A stretch of 64,000 nt of DNA from Eleusine coracana subsp. coracana (GCA_032690845.1 CM064434.1:10976108-11040107); one strand, 5' to 3'. Positions 42,283 to 53,304 are shown, numbered from the stretch's first letter. Notes: generated by a model not told the origin, from the letters alone. Translations and numbers: made by a program.

Positions 42283-45200
42283 GTTTTGTAGGTGAACTAC
42301 AAGTCCGGAGGAAGGCATTGGGTGCTTGATAGTGGATGCACTCAACATATGACCGGAAATGGGAAAAGGTTCACCTCAATTGAATAAGGAAGTTCGGATT
42401 ATGAAAGGATCACCTTTGGTGATAATAGCAAAGGAAAAGTGAGAGGAATGGGAAAGATTGCTATCTCAAATGACCTCTCAATCTCAAATGTATTGCTAGT
42501 TGAATCTTTGAGCTACAACTTGCTATCCGTGGCTCAATTGTGTGATCTTGATCTTATTTGCAAATTCTCATCAAGTGGTGTTGTGATTACAAGTGTGAAG
42601 GATGATAGTCTTATCTTCAAGGGATTTCGTCATGGCAATCTTTATCTTGTGGATTTCTCTTCTAGTGATGCAAGCTTGAGCACTTGTTTATTCACCAAGT
42701 CATCCAAAGGTTGGTTATGGCATAGAAGACTTGCCCATGTTGGAATGAACCAACTCAAGAAATTAGTGAAGCACAACTTGGTTGTTGGTATAAAGGATGA
42801 TGTCTTGTTTGAAAAGGATAAATTATGTAGTGCTTGCCAAGCCGGGAAGCAAGTGGCTAATACTCATCCTACCAAGAGTGTCATGTCAACTTCAAGGCCT
42901 TTGGAATTGTTGCATATGGATTTATTTGGCCCTACCAAATATCACAGCATTGGTGGAAATAGCTATTGCCTTGTCATTGTTGATGACTTCTCAAGATATA
43001 CATGGGTGTACTTCCTTAGTGACAAATCAATTGTATTCACCATATTCAAAGGGTTTGCCAAAAGAGCCGAAAATGAATATGAATTCAATATCAAGAAGAT
43101 TAGAAGTGATAATGGCTCCGAATTCAAGAATACAAGAATCCAAGATTATTGTGATAAAAAGGGAGTCAAACACGAATTTTCAACCAAGTACACCCCAGAG
43201 CAAAATGGAGTTGTTGAGAGGAAGAATAGAACTTTGATTGAAATGGCAAGATCAATGCTCTCCGAGTACAATGTATCGGATAGTTTTTGGGCCGAGGCAA
43301 TCAACACCGCTTGTCATGCATCAAATAGATTATATTGCCACCGGTTGTTGAAAAAGACACCTTATGAATTGCTTATTGGAAGAAAGCCCAACATCTCCTA
43401 TTTTCGTGTCTTTGGATGCAAATGCTATATCTTGAAGAAAGGAGCAAGATTATCAAAATTCCAAAGCAAGTGTGATGAAGGATTTCTCCTTGGGTATTCC
43501 TCAAATAGCAAGGCATATAGAGTGTACAATCAAAATTCGGGACTAGTAGAGGAAGTATATGATGTGGAATTTGATGAAACAAATGGATCACAAGATGAGC
43601 AAGAAAATTTGGATGATGTGGGAAATGAAGAATTGAGAAATGCTATGAAGAACATGACAATTGGTGATGTGAGGCCTAAGGATGAAGATGACTCAAATGT
43701 GACCTCTTCCCCTCTCTTTCAAGTGAACCAAGATTCATCAACCTCTAGTGCTCAAGCTCAAGCTAGTGATGGTGGTGAGTCAAATCTTCAACCGGAAAAT
43801 GGCTCAACCTCCACTCCATCACACCATGCTAGAACATTTCACCATGCCATTGCAAAAGATCATCCGGTAGATCAAATTGTTGGTGACCTAAGCAAAGGTG
43901 TTCAAACTAGATCAAGACTTGCTTCATTTTGTGAACACTTCTCTCTTGTGTCTTGTGGTGAACCAACTCGGGTAGAAGAAGCTTTGAGAGACCCTGATTG
44001 GGTAAATGCTATGCATGAAGAATTGAACAACTTTGCACGAAATGAAGTTTGGGAGTTAGTCAAAAGGCCACAAGATCACAATGTTATTGGCACAAAGTGG
44101 ATTTACAAGAACAAACAAGATGAGAATGGAATAGTTGTGAGAAACAAAGCAAGATTGGTTGCACAAGGCTATACTCAAGTTGAGGGATTGGATTTTGATG
44201 AAACATTTGCTCCCGTGGCTAGACTTGAGGCAATTAGAATTTTACTTGCATATGCAACTAATCACAAGATCAAGCTATATCAAATGGATGTGAAAAGTGC
44301 CTTCTTGAATGGCACAATTAGTGAGCTTGTCTTTGTGGAGCAACCACCGGGTTTTGAAGACCCAAGGAAGCCAAATCATGTTTACAAGTTGTCCAAGGCC
44401 TTATATGGACTCAAGCAAGCACCTCGTGCTTGGTATGAGAGATTAAGGGATTTTCTTGTCTCAAAGGGCTTCAAAATTGGAAAGGTGGACACCACTCTAT
44501 TCACCAAGAAAATTGGCAAAGATTCCTTTATATGCCAAATCTATGTGGATGATATTATCTTTGGATCAACCAATCAAGAATTTTGTGAAGAATTTGGTGA
44601 AATGATGTCCCGAGAATTTGAAATGTCCATGATTGGTGAATTGAGTTTCTTCCTTGGTCTACAAGTGAAGCAAATCAATAATGGGACATTCATCTATCAA
44701 AGCAAATATATGAATGATCTTCTCAAGAGATTTGGAATGGAAAGTGCAAAATCAATGTCTACTCCTATGGGAAAGAATGCACATCTTGATCTTGATGAAG
44801 AAGGCAAACCGGTTGATCAAAAGCTATATAGGTCTATGATTGGAAGCTTGCTATACCTCACCGCATCTAGGCCGGATATTATGTTTAGTGTTTGCATGTG
44901 TGCAAGGTTTCAAGCCGCACCTAAAGAAAGCCACATGATTGCCGTCAAGAGAATATTGAGATATTTGAAGCAAACTCAAGATATGGGTTTGTGGTTCCCA
45001 AATGATGGTCAATTTATTCTCATTGGATATTCGGATTCGGATTATGCCGGTTGCAAAATTGATAGAAAGAGTACCTCCGGTACTTGTCAATTGCTTGGAA
45101 CTTCTCTAGTCTCGTGGTCATCCAAGAAGCAAAATTCGGTAGCTTTATCAACCGCCGAGGCCGAATATGTCTCCGCGGGAAATTGTTGTGCCCAATTATT

Positions 45201-45495
45201 GTGGATGAAGCAAACTCTAATGGACTATGGGGTTAACTTTGATTGCATACCTCTCTTGTGTGATAATGAAAGTGCCGTGAAGATTGCTACAAATCCAGTT
45301 CAACACAAGAGGACCAAGCATATTGATATTCGGCATCATTTTCTATGAGATCATGTGAGCAAAGGTGATATTGTCATGGAAAGTGTGAGGACTGATGATC
45401 AATTGGCGGATATCTTCACTAAGCCTCTTGAAGAAGCTCGGTTTTGTAAGCTACGGAGTGAGCTAAATATTCTTGACCTCTCACATATCTCCTAG
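42283..45495 (+). CDS. pol: Sirevirus Pol polyprotein (protease, integrase, RT, RNase H), two in-frame stops
   Basis: Pol is in the +1 frame relative to Gag. The protease box is WVLDSGCTQHMTGN (about 42319-42360), followed by a TAA at 42385-42387. The long open part, 42439-45348, holds the GAG pre-integrase finger (WLWHRRLAHVGMNQLKKL, CSACQAGK), the integrase triad (LLHMDLFGP, IRSDNGSEF, NGVVERKNRT), RT (GTKWIYKNKQDENGIVVRNK, QMDVKSAFLNG, catalytic IYVDDIIFG) and RNase H (DSDYAGCKIDRKST, STAEAEYVSA, DNESAVKIA). All catalytic residues are present. TGA 45346-45348 interrupts RHHFL-DHV; the frame resumes and ends at TAG 45493-45495 (FTKPLEEARF), as in intact copia Pol. Each stop could be repaired by one base, so this copy was functional recently. 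Confidence 0.92.
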
Positions 45496-46685
45496 CATCT
45501 TGCTTAGTTGCTTTATGTCTCTCTCTTCACGTATGCATTTTTTTTTACCATATGTACCATGTTACTACATTGAAAGTTAGTTCACACAGTTAGGGGGGGC
45601 AGTATACCACTCATGTGTCTTGCTACCCTCAAAATATGGACAAATCAACAAAGATGCCATACTAGTCTTAATTTTGCTCATGTTGGTCAAAAGGACAATT
45701 TTTGTTTATTTAGGGCTCGATTGATTGAAGAAGGGGTCTTGTTGCTTGCTTTGATGCTATCATCAGTTTTCTTTGGCTCTCTTGAAGATTCTCTTTTGCC
45801 TTCTCTCGGCTATTCTCTCAATCTCTTATTGAATCAATTTTTGAGAAGAGGCTTCTTACAAAAATTGTAGAGATGGTGATCATAACCATTTTTTTTGTAT
45901 TGTCAACTCATTGAGATGATCCATCGGTTGAGATTAATTTGAATTTGAAATTCGTTTTGAAACCTTCTTATGGTTGCCTTTCAACCTAATATGGCATCTT
46001 GTGAGTTTAGCATATTGGATCGTATATCTTCATATATATTGGTTCTAAAATGCTTATGTGACTCATACATTTCCAAAAATATCCTCATTCCATCTTTTTG
46101 GACACTTGTGCAAATTATTGCAATTTTGCTTGTTTTTATCTTTGTTTCATTCATACATGCATAATTCATATCATGGATGATCAAGAATCATGGTTATATT
46201 TCTTGAAGAGTTGAAGTTATCTTGGATATGATGGAATTCATTAAGCTGTTTTTTTAACAAGTATGGAATGATTGGAGAAGGTTTGAATTGATTTGGATGA
46301 GCAATTTGAAAAGAATGCAGCTGTCAGCAGTCAAGAGTTCAGAAATCTCTTTCACGGTCAGACCGTCGGCAGTCACGGTCAGACCGCCAGTCAGCCAACA
46401 GAGCACCAGAACTCGTTTGTTTGCTGCTTCTTGTCCCAGCGGTCAGACCGACCGTCTCACGGTCAGACCGTCACCCTCGGCCGAGTCCAAACAGCTCGGT
46501 TCCGCGAGGGTCTCTTATGTCTCATACCCCTTCGTCCTCCTTTCATCCCCAACTCTCCCAAAACCGAAAGTAGCTCCTCTAAAGGCTCTCCCTTGCCCTC
46601 CAAGGACCTCCATTGGAAGAACTCCATCCCTAGGCTCCTCGGTCCAACTGAGAGCGGATCCGGTCTCACCAAGGACTTCTCCGCC
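45496..46685. other. Sirevirus spacer between pol and third ORF
   Basis: No gene seen. From 46354 to 46471 it has four copies of the same CGGTCAGACCG palindrome as the LTR (for example ACGGTCAGACCGT at 46354-46366). A pyrimidine-rich, leader-like segment follows. Confidence 0.5.
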
Positions 46686-48672
46686 ATGAGTGACCGGTAT
46701 TTCATCGTTTTCTCCTCTCTCTCTCCATGGTTTCGATTGGTTCTCTCTGAAGGGGCTGTTGCTAGGGATAGAATATTTGAGACATGGATTGTTTGTTTGA
46801 TGATTGGAAAGTGATTCCTAGACCCAATGACAACATCTATGCAAAGTTTTAAGGGTTGATTTGGTGGCTCTCATGAACATTGATACTAGGGTTACATTTT
46901 AGGGATTATTGATTATGGCCATGGATTAGTGAAATTGATGGGTGGAAATGCTTCATAGTACATCTTTAAACATATATGAGAAGAATTAGTGGCACCATTG
47001 AGATTTTGGCTAGAGTTTCAAAGTGCAGTTAGTTGTCAGCCGAACCTCACCCGACGGTCTGACCGCCAGTCTCATGGTCAGACCGTCAGGACAGGACAGA
47101 CAGTACAAACTCAGCTTTTCTTATGGCAATCCAATGCGTATATGTCTGACCACTAATTATCGGTTGCTTATACATGATTATTGCTCGCTCATTTTCAGTA
47201 ATCGCCGCACCGTAAGAAAAGTGGTGGCGTCCGTGTTCAAAGCCGGTTCAAGCAAGAAGAGAAGGGCACCCCGTTCAGATGATGATTATTCTCCCTCTCA
47301 AAGTGCAACTGACGATGCTTCTGAATTTGGTCAGTCCACTAATGAAGTAGAGATGGATGAGGCACATGGAGATGATCTGTTGTTTGATCCCATAGCATAC
47401 ACTGGAGAGAAGAAGCAGTGGGCATCACATGAGTACTACAGTGCGAGACAGGAGGTGGCTTACTCTCAGGATCCAGATTCACCCACTCCTCAGTTTCACA
47501 CTCGAGTGCAACATGATGCATTCTATGGTATGTTGATGGACAAAACTGTATTCACTCACAAGTACACAGACTGGTCATACCTTGCACAATTTCCAACTGT
47601 TAGTCCTGTACTTGAGAAATTTCAAAACTTGGGATTGAATGCTTTTGTGGCACATAAGCAAGATTGGAATGAAACTGTGATCCGACAATTTTATGCCACC
47701 GTTGAAGTTGATTTCCCCAACAAAACGTTGACATGGATGACTAACTCAAGGAGGTTCACTGCCACATTTGCAGAGTTTGCTGAGGCAAATGAAATTGACT
47801 ATAATGTCACTCATGATCAAATTGATGTGCTTGAGCAGGAGCTACTTAAAGAGCCTGAGTGGGTTCAGTACTATGTTGATGATCCTCACATAAGGAAATT
47901 GGGCAATGTCAGTGGTCTCCTCTATATGCCCAAGGTCATCAACAAGATAGTGAGGATGACCTTTTATCCTCGAGGTGGAAACTCTGATGCTATTCGGGAC
48001 TACTATTGGAACATAATTGACTATATCATGCAAGGTCAAGTGTTTGATGTGGTCCTCCTGATGATGAAGGAGATAGAGAGCTACAGCATGGCAGTAAGGA
48101 CTAGTCTTTACTATGCTCCTTATATTATGTCTCTAATTCTCCAGAAGAGCAATTTTCCAACTTGGTATCTTTTTAAGAAACATCCTCGATATCAGCCTTT
48201 TAGCTCGGTAAAGCATGAACTCGTAGCACCACCAGCTGCAGAAGGTGAGGAAGAAGAGGAAAATATTCAGCCAGAGGTTCCTCAGGCACCACAGGGTCCT
48301 CAGATGCCACCACCTCCCCAGATGGATTGGTCACAGTTTGCTCCTCCGCCTCCGGCATTCTTTGCAGGGATGACCCCTTATCTTGATCAGTACTTTCAGC
48401 CTGTGATGCAGAGGTTTGATCAGATACAAGCCTCAAGTATTGAGGCTCGTAATTCTTATGAGGCAGCCAGGTCTTCATATGAGGCAGCTAGAACATCCTA
48501 TGAGGCAGCAAGGACTTCTATTGATGATCTCACCACTAGGATGCAGGGTTTAGAGTCTAACTATGATGCTCTATCTTCACACATTTATAGCTACTTTCCT
48601 GCACTAGTGCCACCTCCAAAGTTTTTCCAGCCACCATGGTATGCCCCTCCACCTCCTCCTCAAGATGATTGA
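46686..48672 (+). CDS. Sirevirus third ORF (env-position protein, putative plant transposon domain)
   Basis: An uninterrupted frame ends at TGA 48670-48672 and is open from 47023. A spliced start is plausible: ATG 46686 (MSD), donor CCG|GTATTT at about 46697, acceptor CATTTTCAG|TAATCGC at about 47199, joining in frame to NRRTVRKVVASVFKAGS. The protein has a basic start, an acidic stretch, then a block (NAFVAHKQDWNETVIRQFYA, VEVDFPNKTLTWMTNSRRFT) resembling the 'putative plant transposon protein' domain. A Pro-rich region follows, then heptad repeats SYEAAR(S/T) and a Pro-rich tail. No signal peptide or membrane segment is seen, so a true envelope role is unsupported. The function is unknown. 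An extra ORF here is typical of Sireviruses. Confidence 0.75.
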
Positions 48673-49321
48673 AGTCTTGACCATTTTTTGGTCAATTGAT
48701 GCCAAAGGGGGAGAACATGAAGAAGTGATGCTATGATGAGATGCCAGAGTCAGGGGGAGAAAAGGAAACAAAGATGCAAGCCATGATTCTTGATCTATCT
48801 ATCTTGCATTTGCATGTGCATCTCATATCTTACTTTCATGCACATTTGAACTTTTTTTTTTGAACTTATTTGTGTTTGTTGAACTATGTAACCTTGCTGG
48901 ATTGTAATTTCTTTATGCACCTTGAACCATCTGCTCTTTTATCTGTGCTCATCTCATCTTAATGGTTCAAATGTGTGGATGATGAGGTTGTTCTTACTTG
49001 TAATGTTCTATATTGCTATATATTGGTTATTCTTTGCCTCCTCGCATCCAATGGTACAAGGTAAACTCTACCAATTTGTTTTTTTGAAAATATGCATTGC
49101 CATGTTTGATATATCTTGATCAATGCACCAATTTAGGGGGAGTTTTACCATTTGGTGAGTTCATTAACTTTTTCACATGTTCATGTCTTGAAAATTCTAT
49201 AACATGTGATCCTTATAGTGTGACTCACCTTGGAGCCTTATTTCTTAATTAAATATATACATCGGCTCACTATCTTTATATCACTTCTTATGTTGTCATC
49301 AATTACCAAAAAGGGGGAGAT
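48673..49321 (+). promoter_or_regulatory. Sirevirus 3' untranslated region with multiple polypurine tracts
   Basis: GGGGGAGA-type tracts occur near 48707, 48755 and 49136, and the LTR-adjacent tract AAAAAGGGGGAGA is at 49308-49320. Multiple polypurine tracts before the 3' LTR are a reported Sirevirus trait. No coding sequence seen. Confidence 0.8.
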
Positions 49322-50790
49322 TGAAGCATCTAGACCCTTTTTAGTGTTTCAGTAATTAATGATGATCCTTATTTTTGACTAACTACGTTGTTGAGGTGAT
49401 TATGGTTGTAGTCAAAATAAGGGATGGAATGATGGATGAAGTGATATACATATGGATGGCTCAAGGCAAAGGTATCTTGATAAGGTTTTCTATTTTGCCG
49501 GTCACAAGGAGATTAGAGATGAGTGACCGGGTTATAGGTTAAATGCCGTACTATCAGAGGGGTCGATGAAACGACCTTGAGTATCCATGGTTGCCACAAA
49601 TGCTCAATTCCTATCTTTGTGAGTGGTTCTATGTGAGTTGAGTGTGCCCATATCTTTCAGGAAAGCAAAGAGTAAAAGAAGGGGGGCTGGCAGGTCACTC
49701 CTGGCGGTCAGACCGCCAGGACCCGTGGTCTGACCGCCGTGCGCTTCAGAGACGGCCAGAGGAGTGGCCTCTCTGGTTGCTCGGGTGATGGCCTAACGGT
49801 CTGACCGTAGTTAACCACGGTCTGACCGTCGGTGCATGTCTGGTGTCAACAGAGACTTTGTTCTCGGGTGAAAGTTGAAAGTGTCCCGACGGTCTGACCG
49901 TGGGTAATGACGGTCTGACCGTCGGGCTCGTGCCAGAAGGAGTTTGAAAGTCAAACTAGCCGTTGGGTTGTACGACGGTCCGACCGTGGGGAGTCACGGT
50001 CAGACCGTCCGGTGCACAGAAAGCTGTAACGGCTAGTTTTCAAAGGGTGGCCTATTTATACCTCCTCCATCCCGTGCATAGTAGCTCCCTTGGCCATTTG
50101 AAAAGTATTGTACACCCTTTGGAGCTTATTCCTCTCTCACACAAAGCCCTAGTGGAAAGATTGCAAGTGTGTGAGTGTGAGTGCCCTAAACTTGAGTGAG
50201 TTCAGCATTGTGGCACTTGGGATCCTCAAGCAAGCGGCATCGACTTGTTACTCTTGGAGGTTGTCGCCTCCTAGACGGCTTGGAGGAGTCAAATCCGTGA
50301 GCCCTTCAAGAAGTGTGTGAAGGAGGCCCAGACTCTTGTGAGAGGTGCGGTGCTCGCCTCGCCGGAGCGGTGAAGAGCAACCCTAGTGGAATCGAGGTTT
50401 GGAGAGGTTCAAGGTATCGATTGTGTTATATCTCAAGTTGTTCTTTGTGAGCACTTCTTGGTGGTGGAGAAGTGGATACTTGAGGAGAGTAGCACATCAT
50501 ACGCTTGAATCCACCTCAACGTGGATTAGGGGTGATCGGAAAATCACCGATACCACGAGAAAATATCTTTTGTCTCTTGTCGTGTTGTTCTTTTGTTGTT
50601 TACATACTAGAAGTTGTATGATGTATGTCATCTAGGATTGTCAACCTACTTTAGTTCAAACCTAGGTTTAGTTGTCTTATGCTTGCTTTTATCCAATTGT
50701 CTTTAAATTCCGCAATTAGTCGGATAGTTAGCTTTTAATTTTTAATTCGGCTATTCACCCCCCCTCTAGCCGGGGTCCTTTGATCCTTCA
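49322..50790 (+). repeat. 3' LTR of Sirevirus
   Basis: 1469 bp with 23 hand-counted differences from the 5' LTR. Some palindromes that are degenerate in the 5' LTR are perfect here (for example GACGGTCTGACCGTG), so the ancestral cluster was more regular. Confidence 0.95.
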
Positions 50791-50795
50791 GCTGT
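50791..50795. other. Target site duplication GCTGT, right copy
   Basis: Matches 38738-38742. Removing 38743-50795 restores an open minus-strand reading frame across the junction (TAPNQTAPTLPHP). Confidence 0.9.
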
Positions 50796-51560
50796 TTGGT
50801 TCGGAGCGGTGGCCACCACGTCCTTATCGGCCGCCGCTTCGCTCGGGGTCGCCGGTCTCACGACGGTCTCCCCGTATTTTTTGCAGAGGCGTCGGCGCTT
50901 AGCTGGCTGCGGTGCGGGCGAGGATGCGCCTTCGGTGGCCCCAGAGCACTTCTTCTTCTGCTTCCCTCGGCCGGAGGTATCCTCGTCAAGCCGAATGCTG
51001 CCCCTCATACCCCGGGCACGCTGCGCCACTTGCTTCGTGCGCCGCGGAGCGGATGCCGCATCTTCAGTGTCCCCCTTCTGAGTTGCAGGGCGCTTGATAA
51101 CCACTTTTACTTGCCTTTGCGGCGCAGTAGGGGTGGCTTCCTCCTCTTCTTCCTCCTCTATCTCTTCTTCCTCCTCCTCGTCGTTGGGGCCTTTAGCTGC
51201 CTTGCCTCTGGTCTGCCGAGCTTCGGCCCGGTGTGGCTCCCATGGGGGCAGAACGGCTTCCACATTGTATAGCTGCACAATACGGTTGGTCTGCCCACGA
51301 CGTCCCATCACCCCCAAGCAACTCCCATTCCTTCTGGATCAGAGGGCCGAGATAGTGGATGGCTCGCTACTCTATCTCGGTAAAGTTGATCTTCAGGAGC
51401 CGCTCTCGGTCAAGCTGCAGATCCCCACTTACGGGGTCCTGGGTGATGAACTGCACGTGCCAGTCGGCCCAAAGGGGGTCGATGCCGGCGGCGCAGAATT
51501 CCTCCACCAAATCCCGCATGCTTAGTCGCTTGGCCATTCGGGATAATAGCCGGACGGGCT

Positions 51561-52175
51561 TCAGCGTGTATATGATCTCGGCATTTCGACTATGAAGATT
51601 GCTATCAAGGCCCACATTGTAGTAGAACTAGCCGACAACGATCTGCTTCCCCCAGTGCTGCCTTGACCCCTTCGCGGGCACGTCGCTTCACGACGTGGCT
51701 GAAGGGTGATTGTTAGGTAGTTAGACAGCAGCGTGGGGTCCCCGGGGCAAGAGTGCTCTCGTTGATACGCCAAGTGCGTTGCAGCGAAGGCACCGGCGTA
51801 CGGCTCGGCGCCCTCCATTCGGAAAGCCCATTCGAAGCAGGCCAGCGGGGCAATGGTGTTCAGCAACACTTGCTGTATTTCAAGCCCGTAGAAGGCCAGA
51901 ACATCGCCGACAAACCGGGAGCAGGGGAACCGGAGCCCAGCCTCGAAGAATCGCTCAAAGACCACTATTGTGCCAGGGCGAGGTTGGGGTATGGTTTCAC
52001 CGTCCTTCAGCGCCGACGCACGGGACCTCTCGAACCATCATTTTGGTTCGGCAGCCCAGGTGTCCAGTAGCGCTTCGGTGACTGCGCTTGGCCCCAGGTA
52101 AGGACTCTCGACCTTCTTGTCGTTAACCCGCTTCAGCTCAGATCCGAGCGGGGGCTTAGCTTTCCGAGGGCCCAT
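51561..52175 (-). pseudogene. N-terminal domain of the Tat antisense gene
   Basis: This is the first stretch of exon 1, listed separately because it carries the only recognisable domain. ATG 52175 and the segment from 51965 are in one frame, 70 codons apart, with a TGA at codon 46. The sequence VVFERFFEAGLRFPCSRFVG..LAFYGLEIQQVLLNTIAPLACFEWAFRMEGAEPY resembles the family 'putative gypsy type transposon' (Transposase_28), common in grass genomes. After TITLQPRRE the frame is lost, and it resumes in another frame at 51615-51367 (NAEIIYTLKPVRLLSRMAKR). The family has no established enzymatic role. Confidence 0.65.
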
Positions 52176-52360
52176 CGCTCGCCGAAGGATATAGTTGGCT
52201 GGTCCGAAGAAAGAAGAATGACAAGCCTCCGTGTGAGCGCGCGTATAATGATTATGACACAGCGAAGGGGTTGGTCACAAGAGCACTCGATTTTCATGGA
52301 GCGGTCAAGAAATCAGAGTGAAAATGAGAAGAGAGGGGGTGAGGGGCTGGCTTATATATC
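52176..52360 (-). promoter_or_regulatory. Promoter and 5' untranslated region of the antisense gene
   Basis: On the minus strand GATATATAAG (52360-52351) is a strong TATA box. About 175 bp of CT-rich leader follow before ATG 52175, with no earlier ATG that gives a long frame. This supports an independent antisense transcription unit inside the element. Confidence 0.6.
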
Positions 52361-52766
52361 CAGCAGGGCGCGCGGCGCGCGATGATTTCTCGTGTCCGAT
52401 CATGCACTCGCTGATCCGATGGCCGACGCGTGGTGTAGGGGCTGAATTTATGACAAAGCGCTCACTCGGGAACTGCGCTGAATAACCGTGTTGGGCACAT
52501 TTATAAGCAGGATGACACATGGACTGCATTTATGACAACACATTTGTTGCATCTTCATGAATGTTACACGGTCCGACGGCTAAGGGCCGGGAGCCCGAAG
52601 GCAGTTCGGGTTAGGGACAAAATAACATGTTGCCTCCGGTAGCATGCTTCGCTTTTGACAACTCACTAACTTCTGGGCAGGCCCGAAAACGGGGGGGGGG
52701 GGGAGACTAGGGGTGGTCATTTTGCATGATCACGATTTCGGTCATGCGGAAGGCGGATCTCACCCA
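52361..52766. other. Tat-element region upstream of the antisense promoter
   Basis: No gene. A G tract of 13 residues lies at 52691-52703. It may contain antisense-gene upstream elements. Confidence 0.4.
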
Positions 52767-52780
52767 TGAGGGGCTACTAT
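52767..52780 (+). promoter_or_regulatory. Polypurine tract of Tat-type element
   Basis: ATGAGGGGCTACTAT directly precedes the 3' LTR start TGGGGGAATG, matching the GAGGGGCTA(C/A)T form seen in many grass Tat elements, by recall. Confidence 0.7.
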
Positions 52781-53304
52781 TGGGGGAATGCCCACCCCTT
52801 AGTCTCTCCAAGCCTAGAAGACAGGCCAGCAACAAGAAGCAAGGTCCAGCTGGACTGGCGGCCCAGAAGGCCTTCAGCCCAGCAGGCGTCCGAAGGCCGT
52901 ATGGCATGGCGGGCCTCGGGCGCAGGCGCTAGAGAATGATAGCCGGGGGCGTGTACCAGATGAAGATTAAAGTACTAGAATACCCTTGGGTCAAGTAGTA
53001 AGATGTGTAATATAAGGTCTGGGGCAAATCTGTAAACATGCCCGAAGGGTAGGTGAGCATGGATCTATAAATGCTCACCTGCACCTCTGAGCGAGGTAGG
53101 ACATGCCCCTGCCACTAGAACCTTCTTGTACTATTCTGACCAGATAATACAAAGTTTGTTAGCCGAAGGGCACCTGTATAAACCTTTCGACATAAGTGTC
53201 GTTGCTTATTCTTGTTCACTCCTATCGTAACTTGTCCGAGGGGCCTTCGGCCAGTCCAGCCCTCGGCTAGCCCACTACTTGTTTGTTCTGGACTCGTAAC
53301 CACA
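52781..53304 (+). repeat. 3' LTR of Tat-type element (524 bp)
   Basis: About 93 % identical to 29062-29602 by hand alignment. The promoter hairpin at 53051-53080 is unchanged. Confidence 0.9.

Larger units (their letters stand above)
38743..50790 (+). mobile_element. Sirevirus (SIRE/Maximus-lineage Ty1/copia) retrotransposon, near-intact, TSD GCTGT
   Basis: Both LTRs are 1469 bp (38743-40211 and 49322-50790), start TGAAGCATCTAG and end TCCTTCA. GCTGT lies at 38738-38742 and 50791-50795. A perfect methionine-tRNA primer site follows the 5' LTR, and a polypurine tract precedes the 3' LTR. Gag with two zinc knuckles, pol in copia order (protease, integrase, RT, RNase H), and a third ORF downstream of pol identify the Sirevirus lineage. 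I counted 23 LTR mismatches by hand (98.4 % identity). Only three premature stops were found in gag-pol. It is inserted into exon 1 of the antisense gene of the Tat-type element. Confidence 0.95.
36301..52175 (-). pseudogene. Antisense multi-exon gene of the Tat-type element (putative gypsy-type transposon / Transposase_28-like), split by Sirevirus
   Basis: The gene starts with ATG at 52175 (MGPRKAKPPLGSEL). Exon 1 runs 52175-50791, is interrupted by the Sirevirus and its TSD, and resumes 38737-38547. Introns with GT/AG borders follow: 38546-38463 (84 bp), 37995-37918 (78 bp) and 36967-36757 (211 bp). The last exon ends at TAA 36301-36303. Reading frames join correctly across the first two introns. 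The N-terminal part contains VVFERFFEAGLRFPCSRFVG and LAFYGLEIQQVLLNTIAPLA, like the Pfam family 'putative gypsy type transposon'. Next come Glu-rich and KR-rich segments, then a coiled coil (LTKLKKQLAESQTQAQSAAS and onward). Defects include TGA at codon 46, a frame change near 51.65 kb, further stops in the middle and third exons, and an extra C near 37005. Function unknown. Confidence 0.7.
29062..53304 (+). mobile_element. Tat-type Ty3/gypsy retrotransposon with antisense gene, split by a Sirevirus
   Basis: The LTRs at 29062-29602 and 52781-53304 start TGGGGG-AATGCCC and end CTCGTAACCACA. A TGGCGCCGTCCGTGG primer site follows the first, and a GAGGGGCTACTAT polypurine tract precedes the second. 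Gag and pol lie on the plus strand, with integrase last. A separate multi-exon gene on the minus strand fills the space between pol and the 3' LTR, a known Tat-clade arrangement. Hand alignment gives about 36 substitutions in some 524 shared LTR positions (93 % identity), mostly transitions. The target duplication is unclear; CAAAC at 29050-29054 and 53306-53310 is a candidate that does not abut the LTR exactly. Without the inserted Sirevirus the element is about 12.2 kb. Confidence 0.85.

Noticed and set aside
46288..46814. Two plus-strand frames just upstream of the third Sirevirus ORF
   Set aside because: They run through the palindromes with unlike compositions; only the short ATG at 46686 with a possible splice is retained as a candidate.
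46686..48672. Calling the third Sirevirus ORF an envelope gene
   Set aside because: No signal peptide, membrane segment or furin-like site is visible; the position alone is not enough.
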